DNA of 12,064 nucleotides from an uncultured Lachnospiraceae bacterium (GTDB taxonomy: Bacteria; Bacillota; Clostridia; Lachnospirales; Lachnospiraceae): positions 1 to 12,064 of the forward strand of contig CAMWOK010000065.1 of the NCBI GenBank assembly GCA_947175845.1. The letters run 5' to 3'. The notes under the pieces were generated by a model that saw nothing but the letters and a program-made list of their open reading frames with translations, did no database searches and was not told the origin of the DNA. Of this stretch, positions 1 to 6,137 are shown one piece after another. Position 1 is the stretch's first letter. Every line of letters begins with the position of its first letter. The translations under genes were made by a program, and so were the position numbers.

Positions 1-1
1 T

Positions 2-41
2 AAAAAACAGTACAAAGGATCGGAACAATCCTTTGTACTGT
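2..41 (-). terminator. Intrinsic terminator of the flagellin operon
   Basis: A perfect 14-bp inverted repeat (7-20 with 28-41) encloses a 7-base loop. On the minus strand it is followed directly by a run of six T. It begins 47 bases beyond the stop codon of the fliS-like gene and is oriented to end transcription of the large protein, flagellin and fliS-like operon. The stem is less GC-rich than usual for an intrinsic terminator, but its length and the T-run make the call firm. Confidence 0.9.
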
Positions 42-54
42 CGCAACTATCAGG

Positions 55-76
55 CACTGTTTTTCACTGTTTTTCA
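55..76. repeat. Two tandem 10-bp units near the 3' end of the flagellin operon
   Basis: CACTGTTTTT occurs twice in tandem (55-64, 65-74) and is followed by CA. The units are flanked by CAGGCA at 51-56 and 75-80. They lie between the fliS-like stop codon and the terminator. No function is apparent. Confidence 0.7.
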
Positions 77-88
77 GGCAATACTGTA

Positions 89-565
89 CTACACACAATA
101 TCCCCTGTTTACGCTATATTTTCCCAAGCTCTCATTCACATCTGTCCTGCCGTAGGTATAGCCGGCGTAGACATCCTGTGCATTTTCCATCAACGGCTGG
201 GACTGGTCATCTTTGCTTATGGTGTGATATGCGTCGCGCAGCTTCTGGAACATGCCCGCGATCTGCGCGAGTTCCTCCGCACTTATGCCGCGCATATCCC
301 GCGCGAGCTCCCTGTCTGCAAACGCGTAGATTGCAAAGAGTGTCCTGGACAGATCGTAGTTAAAATCCAGGCTGACTCTCAGCTCGGATATGCAGTTTCT
401 GGCACACTGCATATCCTTTTTAAATTCTGTCTCGCAGCCGATCTCCTGGGCTGCTGCGGCATCTTTCATATATGTCAGAATCATATCGTACAGGATAACG
501 ATCAGCTGTGTGCGGTTTGCCTGCGTGATACGCCTTGTAAATATCTGTTTCATTTCCCTTGTCAT
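89..565 (-). CDS. fliS: FliS-like flagellin export chaperone, divergent, with C-terminal tail
   Basis: FliS binds the disordered C-terminal D0 region of flagellin in the cytosol, prevents premature polymerisation and delivers it to the flagellar export gate. Residues 8-115 match the family pattern: an N-terminal segment ending in QLIVILYDMIL, where the family usually has a QLVLMLYDG-like motif, a central helix with ISELRVSLDF, and LRDAYHTI at the end of the helical bundle. After about residue 118 there is a roughly 40-residue tail (VYAGYTYGRTDVNESL, ending NRGYCV) that ordinary FliS proteins of about 125-135 residues lack. The start is placed at the ATG at 565 (158 residues) because GGGGGA at 572-577 lies six bases upstream. 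The ATG at 571 abuts that ribosome-binding site too closely. It is the last gene of the operon, just downstream of flagellin. FliS family membership is likely. Whether this is the main FliS or a divergent paralogue cannot be decided here. Confidence 0.82.
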   Translation of the reverse strand: MTREMKQIFTRRITQANRTQLIVILYDMILTYMKDAAAAQEIGCETEFKKDMQCARNCISELRVSLDFNYDLSRTLFAIYAFADRELARDMRGISAEELAQIAGMFQKLRDAYHTISKDDQSQPLMENAQDVYAGYTYGRTDVNESLGKYSVNRGYCV

Positions 566-571
566 ACCCAT

Positions 572-577
572 TCCCCC
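572..577 (-). promoter_or_regulatory. Ribosome-binding site that decides the fliS-like start
   Basis: GGGGGA on the minus strand lies six bases before the ATG at 565 and immediately next to the ATG at 571. The spacing favours the inner start. The site sits in the 17-23-base gap after the flagellin stop codon, so the two genes are probably translated from one message. Confidence 0.6.
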
Positions 578-588
578 ATTGAAAATCG

Positions 589-2466
589 TTACTGCAGCAG
601 CTGAAGCACCTGCTGCGGCCGCTCGTTTGCCTGCGCGAGCATCGACGTAGATGCCTGCACCAGAATCTGCACTGTCGAGTACTCCGTCATCTCTGTCGCC
701 ATATCCACGTCCATAATGCGCGAGTAGGATGCTGTGATGTTCTCCTCGGTCGAGTCCAGATTTGTGATCGTGTGCTCGAGACGGTTGGAGTATGCGCCGA
801 TCTTGGAGCGGATTGCGGACAGCTGGTTGATGGCTTTGCCGACGATGTCAATCGACTCTGTGGCAGATTCCTCCGTCGTGAGATCGAGACCGTCCACATT
901 GAGGTTCACTGCGTTCAGTGCAGGGATCTCGAGTTCCATGTACTGTCCGGAATTGGCGCCGACCTGCACGACCATCGCCCCCATGCCTGTCACGTCGATC
1001 TTGAGACAGTTGTCCGGCGAATTGCCGCCTATCGTGTACTCCGTGCGGGTTGTCTGGGTCTCGGAATAGAGGTAATTTTCGAGATTCTTCTGTCCGGCCA
1101 TCGTGTTTCCGTAATCGTTTTTGGCCTGGTAGAGCTCAAACGTCGCAACTTCCTTTACCGTCGCACCGGTCTTGTTATCTATGGTTGTGTAACTGATCTT
1201 AAATGCCCCGATTGTCGAGGGTGTGGTCGAAGGAGGCGTTATCGTGCCAGGCGCAACATATTCTACGCCGTCGATCTCTATGCCATAGCCAGGATGCTCC
1301 TCCCCAAAGAATCCTGCAAAATCGTCCTTCAGTCCCTTTCCGTTATCCCCTTTAAAATCTGTGTATATCTGCGGGTCATCGATCGGATTGCCATCAGAAT
1401 CAACATTGTTAAAAAATTTCAGATCATCGATAAAGTACCGCTCGCCATCCGGGCCGGTCACCGCAATATTCCGGTAAGTTTTCACGGAACTAAAGGATGT
1501 CGTTGTAACGACTGTGGCGCCCGAAACCCCATTGGTGTATGTCGTGGTCACGCTGTTGACCGCCCCCGGCTTCGCCCCTGGTGCCGTGCTTGGTTTGTTG
1601 TCGGGAGCCGGCTTCGTGTCCCCGTAAACCGGCGTCCTGTCATTTACAGAGATTTTCATCTCGAAATTGCCCTGTCCCTTGATGACAATATCATCCTTGT
1701 CAACCGTCACCTTCGCGCTCTCGGGGAATGTCTTAAACTGGCTGATATCCGAATAATCTGACGCGATCGAGCTTGTGCTTTTCACCAGGGAATCCGACAG
1801 CCTGTCATTCTCGTTATTCACCTCAAACCGCTCGCCCTCGGTCACTTTCACCTTCGCGGTAGAATATGAGGTATTGACCACATTCCCGTTTGTGTCTGTC
1901 GCTTTCATCACATCGGTATTGTATATGGTCGTTGTATCTTTGTAGTGGCTGTACTGCAGCTGGCCGATCACATACGTTCCGGTCGCCACGCCCTCCGTGT
2001 AGGACATCACCTTTGCGTTGTCGACATTGGCGTATGCCCTGTACGCAAAATTTCCGTTGAGCAGGGTCTGCGCGTTGAACTGCGTGGTGTCCGCAATGCG
2101 GTCAATCTCGTTCACGAGCTGGTCGATCTCCGTCTGCATCATCTCTCTGTCAGACTCGGAGTTTGTACCGTTTGCCGCCTGGATCGCAAGTTCATTCATG
2201 CGCTGCAGGATATCGTGCATTTCCGTCATGGCACCGTCCGCTGTATTCAGCGCGGACAAACCGTCGTTCGCACTCTGGTTCGCCTGCTTCAGGCTCTTGA
2301 TCTGCGCGTTCATGCGCCTTGCGATGGCAAGGCCGGCCGCATTGTCCGCCGCGCTGTTAATCTTGTATCCGCTCGAGAGTTTCTGGGTTGAAGCAGCCAC
2401 TCTCTTGTCGTTGTTATTCAAAGCGTTTCTCGCTATAATCGATGAAACATTGTAGTTAATTCTCAT
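589..2466 (-). CDS. fliC: Flagellin (filament subunit) with large variable central region
   Basis: This is the main structural subunit of the flagellar filament, exported unfolded through the flagellar type III apparatus. The 625-residue product starts MRINYNVSSIIARNAL and ends MLAQANERPQQVLQLLQ, the classical D0 ends. Conserved N-terminal D0/D1 covers about residues 1-140 and conserved C-terminal D1/D0 about 500-625. The roughly 360 residues between them are a variable, surface-exposed D2/D3-type insert. Two Pro/Thr/Ala-rich stretches (about 284-303 and 405-418) look like hinges between subdomains. The N-terminal D1 element QRMNELAIQAANGTNSESD (88-106), with Arg89 and Glu113, corresponds to the region recognised by TLR5 in Salmonella flagellin. 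A single Cys (487) is present, which is uncommon in flagellins. AGAGG seven bases before the ATG supports the start. It follows the large FliK-like gene after 68 bases and precedes the fliS-like gene by 23 bases. Confidence 0.98.
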   Translation of the reverse strand: MRINYNVSSIIARNALNNNDKRVAASTQKLSSGYKINSAADNAAGLAIARRMNAQIKSLKQANQSANDGLSALNTADGAMTEMHDILQRMNELAIQAANGTNSESDREMMQTEIDQLVNEIDRIADTTQFNAQTLLNGNFAYRAYANVDNAKVMSYTEGVATGTYVIGQLQYSHYKDTTTIYNTDVMKATDTNGNVVNTSYSTAKVKVTEGERFEVNNENDRLSDSLVKSTSSIASDYSDISQFKTFPESAKVTVDKDDIVIKGQGNFEMKISVNDRTPVYGDTKPAPDNKPSTAPGAKPGAVNSVTTTYTNGVSGATVVTTTSFSSVKTYRNIAVTGPDGERYFIDDLKFFNNVDSDGNPIDDPQIYTDFKGDNGKGLKDDFAGFFGEEHPGYGIEIDGVEYVAPGTITPPSTTPSTIGAFKISYTTIDNKTGATVKEVATFELYQAKNDYGNTMAGQKNLENYLYSETQTTRTEYTIGGNSPDNCLKIDVTGMGAMVVQVGANSGQYMELEIPALNAVNLNVDGLDLTTEESATESIDIVGKAINQLSAIRSKIGAYSNRLEHTITNLDSTEENITASYSRIMDVDMATEMTEYSTVQILVQASTSMLAQANERPQQVLQLLQ

Positions 2467-2534
2467 GCACTTTCCTCTTTTCTTTCAGCCTTATCAATCC
2501 TTTTATGTGGTCGGCAGCGCACCTGCAGGCTGTG
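2467..2534 (-). promoter_or_regulatory. Intergenic leader of flagellin
   Basis: This 68-base gap carries the flagellin ribosome-binding site (AGAGG at 2474-2478) and, about 25 bases further upstream, an AAGGAT motif of the ANGGA type bound by CsrA. In Bacillus subtilis, CsrA controlled by FliW represses flagellin translation through GGA motifs near the ribosome-binding site, and a comparable arrangement is possible here. No convincing terminator or promoter is visible, so flagellin is probably at least partly cotranscribed with the gene before it. The regulatory role is inference. Confidence 0.35.
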
Positions 2535-5500
2535 TTACAGATCCCGGAGTGCCGTCAGAAAAGCTTTTGCGGTCTGATACAGTTCTCCGGTCGATACCCT
2601 GGTATTGTCCGGGCTTTTGCCTGTGCTTCTGTCCTGACCGAACCTGTTGAGGTCAACAGATTTGGAGTGCACCAGGCTTATGTTCGTCCTTTTGCCCTCT
2701 GCCTTGCCTAATTCCTGTGTCACTGCCTGCTCAAGCTGTGCGAGCTCCGTCTTTGCAGCCTTGTTCTCATACGCGATCATTCCCGAAACCCGATCCTGTG
2801 TGACATCAAACTCCGCAGCCACCTTCCCGAAGCGTTCCGTGTCGAGTGTCACTGCCACTTTTCCGGTCTGCGCTGCATTGTGGTATATTTTCAGGTTCAC
2901 TGATGTGATCTCGCCCTTGATGTCCATCGGAACCTCATAGTTTTCCTCGCGCGCCAGCCTGCCCGCAAGAGACAGTCCCTTGTACAGCGCCTTTGCCGCC
3001 TTCACATCAATCTTGGCATCCGCCGAAGCCCCGTTGAAAATCATCTGCTCAACTGCCTGGTTGGCTTTGGAGATCACCTCCTGATACGAAACTGCTGCCT
3101 GTTTTGCGTCCGTCAGATTCTCCACAAACTGATCGGCCTGCTGCAGTACTTCGCTGTCCGGCACCTCACTGTCCGCCGCATCGGTTGTGCCGGTGTCCTC
3201 CGCGTCCGCTGTCGTTCCTCTTACAACCTGCCGGAAGAGAGACCCCCGCTCGAAAATCAATGTCGACGCGGCCTGGATATTATCCATATTGATATGCTGT
3301 CCATAGTCGATCAGCGTCTCGATAATCTGATCGTCGATCTGTTCTACCTCATGCATATCCTTTCTAAACGCCTCGAGATTCTCGGTCTTCTCCTGCTCGG
3401 CCTGCGCGCTTTTTTCTGACATGCGTGTCGCTTTTACGGTGTCTGCAAACTCCTCGATTGTCGTCTCTGCGGTGATCTCTGCCGTGCCCAGCTGCGCGAA
3501 GTCCGTCTTGTGCGCAAGCTCGTCGTTGATCGAACCGGAGAGCCGCGCGTAGTAGTTCTCCTGAGCAGTCGTGTCTGCCTGCTCTTTATCTGTGCCGCCC
3601 TGTGCGTCCTGGTCATGGTAGCCCGCGTTAATCTGCGCGTCGATTGCCTTGCCCTTTGTGATGAGGTTCTCAAGACCGCCAAAGCCGTCGTCCACACGCA
3701 CATCTATATTTTTGTCCGCCGCTGTCCGCACTGCCGACAGCATATTCTTGAAATTCATCTGCGCGCCGGCCGCCACAAGGCTCCCTATCACGGCGCCGTC
3801 GGACTTTTCGATCTGGCGGAACATTCTGTATATCCCAATATATGCCTCGCGCTCCTCGGCGTTGATACCGCCGCTGCGGTCGAGGCGCTGGAGGAATTTC
3901 GAGTACTTTTCCGCGTCCGCCGCCGGGTCTGCGTCCCTGCTGTCCAGGTACGCCTCAAGCTCCTCCATCGTCATCCTGAGCGGATTTTTCTGGTCGCGTA
4001 TCATCTGGAGGGTCGTCGCCGGAGTCATTCTGCCAATCACGCCTGTGACCTGGCTGTCCGCCTCCTTGACTGCGTTGATGTTGTCCTCTGTGATTTCCAT
4101 GCGGTTGTAGCCGAGAATCCGGACCGCGCGCCTGTTTGCCTCGCTCGCCTCCAGGCCGAAATCAGACAGAATGTCATCAATGTTGCGAAACGCCTTGCTG
4201 ATCCGGTCGCCAAGATCCTTGCGCGGCTCGGTCATCAATGTCTCGTACGCCGCGGATGCCTTTCCCTGCTGATTGGGATTCTGTCCGGGCTGCTCTTTGG
4301 GCTGTTGCCCTGTTTGCTTCTCAAGCTGGTCCTGAAGCGTCTTTCCCGCCTCGTGAATGTGAAGCAGTGTGCTCTGGTTCGCTTTCGACAAGATCTTGCC
4401 GATAACTGCCGCCGGAACGCCGTACAGCTCTTTTGTCCGGGTCAGTGTCTCTTCATATAACAATGCGCGCTCTGCATTTTCCTCAGCGCTCTCTCCCTGG
4501 AAGAGAACTGACCTGATGCGCTCCTCCGCCGCTTTCAGCGCATCCACCAACTTTGACAGGCTGGTGGTGTCGATGGAGATTCCCGCCTTTAGAAGATGTC
4601 TGTTGGCCTCCTCCGTCATCATGAGGCGAATCTCCTCAAGCTGGCGTTTTGCCTGCATCTCTCTGAGCGCCGCCTCACCGGATGTATTGTCCACGGCTTC
4701 TGTAACTGCCTGCTCTGCGCTGCCCGCGCTGGTTTTTTCCTCTGTGCTGTTGTTCGCATCTGTGCGATTATTCACATCCGTGCTATGATTCACATCTGCC
4801 TGCTGCGCGTCAATCTGCTCCTGCGCCTTAGACAGATTTTTGATATTCATCGGTTCGCCGGACTCCGCGACCGCATGAACGGCCTCGTCGGAAATCTGTT
4901 CCACCTGCTCCACAAGCGCCTGCGCCTGCTGCGCGATGGGCTGCTCGCCCCGCATGTCTGCCTGAACCGGCGGTTTTCCGTTCTCCATGGCTGTGACGCA
5001 CCGATCCACAATGTCATCCTGGTTCATGGGGAGCTTTAGATTTTTGAGTTCTGTCACTCTGGTGAGATTGTCTGCGTTCAGCTCTATGCCGGACGCGACA
5101 AGCCACTTTGCGCTCTCGAGCGCCTGCGCCTTTGTCCCTTCGTCAGCGTCTAGCCCCGCCTCTTTTATGACGGACTCCATGCGGCTTTCGAGATTCTCCC
5201 AGTTGATGCTGTCCGCCTTTTTTGCGTAGTATCTGCCGTAGCTGCCCTGTCCCTCGCTGTAGTAGCCCTGGGACTGGCGGACCGTCTCCGCGCTGGAATA
5301 CTGCGCCTTGTACAGATTGTCGACGGTGGGCGCCTTCCCGTTCACGACGAGATACTTGATGGCATCGTCCGAGAGTTCCCCGATGCCGGATGCCTCCATC
5401 ACTGCACTCACAAGCTCTGCAATGTTCTCATCTGTGACAGGCATGTCACTTTCTCTCAGCGCGTCCGAGAGCCTGCCGACAAGCTCGTTGACGAGCGCGC

Positions 5501-5948
5501 CCGCATCCGCCCTGCTTCCCACGATCTGTTCTATCGTATCCAGATCCAGATTGTCATTGTATCCTGCAACCTCGACTCCTGCCTTTGCCAGCGTCACCTT
5601 GATTCGATCTACAATCGTCACATACGTCTCCACATCCGTGCTTCCCGGCGTGAAGCCCTCCTCCTGCATCTTCTGGAGATCTTCCCCGGAAACGCAGCTG
5701 GACATCACTATCATAAAGTCTTTCTTGGATTGAGCATTTGAATTGGCTGCCTGCTGCATAATATCCTCAGCGGTCATTCCATGACCTCCATATGCCTCGT
5801 TATCCATAACTTTATCAGCGATGTCCAGTGTGTAACCGCTCCGCGGCACATTCCCTGTACCGTGGGCGGCTGGTTTGTATATAGTTGTAGTTGATTCGGT
5901 ATTGACTGCTACAGAGGCGGAATACTGCGTATCTACGGTAATATTCAT
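2535..5948 (-). CDS. Large FliK-like flagellar-operon protein with degenerate repeats (DUF6240-type)
   Basis: An 1137-residue acidic, mostly helical protein encoded just upstream of flagellin. From memory it matches the DUF6240-type proteins of Lachnospiraceae flagellar loci, and no function is established that I can name. Residues about 1005-1095 (GKVAVTLDTERFGKVAAEFDV, then a helix with AQLEQAVTQEL) resemble the C-terminal domain of FliK, the hook-length control protein. At least seven copies of a degenerate module occur at about 192-216, 279-301, 353-378, 446-470, 604-630, 719-743 and 873-898. Each is a short helix, then Gly or Tyr with two residues, a hydrophobic residue, x-x-x-N-[LI], and a second helix. 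Gln/Asn/Pro-rich linkers lie at 378-410 and 540-565. There is no signal peptide or membrane segment at the chosen start. The frame stays open to 6092, but the ATG at 5948 is preferred: AGGGA is six bases upstream, and the extra 48 codons run through a terminator and the promoter. It could be an exported hook or filament-length factor, or a cytosolic regulator. The role is unproven. Confidence 0.85.
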   Translation of the reverse strand: MNITVDTQYSASVAVNTESTTTIYKPAAHGTGNVPRSGYTLDIADKVMDNEAYGGHGMTAEDIMQQAANSNAQSKKDFMIVMSSCVSGEDLQKMQEEGFTPGSTDVETYVTIVDRIKVTLAKAGVEVAGYNDNLDLDTIEQIVGSRADAGALVNELVGRLSDALRESDMPVTDENIAELVSAVMEASGIGELSDDAIKYLVVNGKAPTVDNLYKAQYSSAETVRQSQGYYSEGQGSYGRYYAKKADSINWENLESRMESVIKEAGLDADEGTKAQALESAKWLVASGIELNADNLTRVTELKNLKLPMNQDDIVDRCVTAMENGKPPVQADMRGEQPIAQQAQALVEQVEQISDEAVHAVAESGEPMNIKNLSKAQEQIDAQQADVNHSTDVNNRTDANNSTEEKTSAGSAEQAVTEAVDNTSGEAALREMQAKRQLEEIRLMMTEEANRHLLKAGISIDTTSLSKLVDALKAAEERIRSVLFQGESAEENAERALLYEETLTRTKELYGVPAAVIGKILSKANQSTLLHIHEAGKTLQDQLEKQTGQQPKEQPGQNPNQQGKASAAYETLMTEPRKDLGDRISKAFRNIDDILSDFGLEASEANRRAVRILGYNRMEITEDNINAVKEADSQVTGVIGRMTPATTLQMIRDQKNPLRMTMEELEAYLDSRDADPAADAEKYSKFLQRLDRSGGINAEEREAYIGIYRMFRQIEKSDGAVIGSLVAAGAQMNFKNMLSAVRTAADKNIDVRVDDGFGGLENLITKGKAIDAQINAGYHDQDAQGGTDKEQADTTAQENYYARLSGSINDELAHKTDFAQLGTAEITAETTIEEFADTVKATRMSEKSAQAEQEKTENLEAFRKDMHEVEQIDDQIIETLIDYGQHINMDNIQAASTLIFERGSLFRQVVRGTTADAEDTGTTDAADSEVPDSEVLQQADQFVENLTDAKQAAVSYQEVISKANQAVEQMIFNGASADAKIDVKAAKALYKGLSLAGRLAREENYEVPMDIKGEITSVNLKIYHNAAQTGKVAVTLDTERFGKVAAEFDVTQDRVSGMIAYENKAAKTELAQLEQAVTQELGKAEGKRTNISLVHSKSVDLNRFGQDRSTGKSPDNTRVSTGELYQTAKAFLTALRDL
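4744..4797 (-). repeat. Three tandem 18-bp units inside the FliK-like gene
   Basis: Three imperfect 18-bp units (4744-4761, 4762-4779, 4780-4797) lie in frame and encode DVNHST, DVNNRT and DANNST (residues 385-402), part of a polar linker. Because the unit is a multiple of three, gain or loss of copies would change linker length without breaking the frame. The copies already differ at several bases, so this is not a perfect, highly slippable repeat. Confidence 0.8.
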
Positions 5949-5954
5949 ACACAT

Positions 5955-5959
5955 TCCCT
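5955..5959 (-). promoter_or_regulatory. Ribosome-binding site that decides the FliK-like gene start
   Basis: AGGGA on the minus strand sits six bases before the ATG at 5948, the same spacing as for the fliS-like gene. The ATG at 5954 directly abuts this site and is unlikely to be used. Confidence 0.65.
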
Positions 5960-5986
5960 GCTCTTTCCCTGTTCGTCTTATCCTTC

Positions 5987-6017
5987 GTCCGCCGGGCTTT
6001 GCTGTCCCGCAGCGGAC
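5987..6017 (-). promoter_or_regulatory. GC-rich hairpin in the leader of the flagellar operon
   Basis: In the untranslated leader between the sigma-28-type promoter and the ATG at 5948, GTCCGC (6012-6017) pairs with GCGGAC (5987-5992) and CGGG (6006-6009) with CCCG (5993-5996). This gives 10 bp with a two-base bulge and a nine-base loop. No T-run follows, so it is not an intrinsic terminator. It could stabilise the 5' end or present a GGGA motif at the edge of the loop to an RNA-binding protein. The function is inference. Confidence 0.55.
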
Positions 6018-6030
6018 ACTTTCTTGTAAT

Positions 6031-6059
6031 ATATGTCGGAATATTTTCAAAAAACTTAA
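6031..6059 (-). promoter_or_regulatory. Sigma-28 (FliA/SigD)-type promoter of the flagellar operon
   Basis: Read on the minus strand, TTAAGTTTT (6051-6059) is followed by CCGACATAT (6031-6039). The gap between TAAG (6055-6058) and CCGACAT is 15 bases. This fits the known sigma-28 pattern of TAAA-like -35, about 15 bases, then (G)CCGATAT, with 3 of 4 and 6 of 7 core matches. The promoter lies about 83 bases before the start of the FliK-like gene and directly downstream of the kinase terminator, as expected for an independent late flagellar operon. Confidence 0.72.
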
Positions 6060-6069
6060 GAGGGAAACC

Positions 6070-6112
6070 AAAAAACGGATCGCTTTTCGCACAGTTTGAA
6101 AAGCGGTCCGTT
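6070..6112 (-). terminator. Intrinsic terminator of the histidine kinase gene
   Basis: Arms at 6074-6088 and 6098-6112 form a 15-bp stem with one internal mismatch and a nine-base loop. On the minus strand a run of six T (6070-6075) overlaps the base of the stem and continues as TTTTTTGGTTT. It begins 25 bases beyond the kinase stop codon. Its position separates the kinase unit from the flagellar promoter and argues against any upstream start for the FliK-like gene beyond about 6060. Confidence 0.9.
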
Positions 6113-6137
6113 CCTGTCTGTCTGTTTATTTGCTGCG

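Noticed and set aside
772..1761. A 329-codon open frame on the plus strand opposite flagellin
   Set aside because: It mirrors the flagellin coding frame and has no domain-like pattern. Real coding on the other strand is certain here.
2490..2540. A sigma-28-like -10 (GCCGACCA) upstream of flagellin
   Set aside because: The only TAAA-like -35 (TAAC) is 18 bases away rather than about 15, and the sequence at the correct spacing (CACA) does not match.
3510..4460. A 316-codon open frame on the plus strand opposite the FliK-like gene
   Set aside because: It is low-complexity, Arg/Leu/Val-rich, lacks signals and is fully covered by a supported gene on the minus strand.
5949..6092. N-terminal extension of 48 residues on the FliK-like protein, with a hydrophobic start resembling a signal peptide
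   Set aside because: It would be encoded across the kinase terminator and the sigma-28-type promoter, while a well-spaced ribosome-binding site marks the ATG at 5948.
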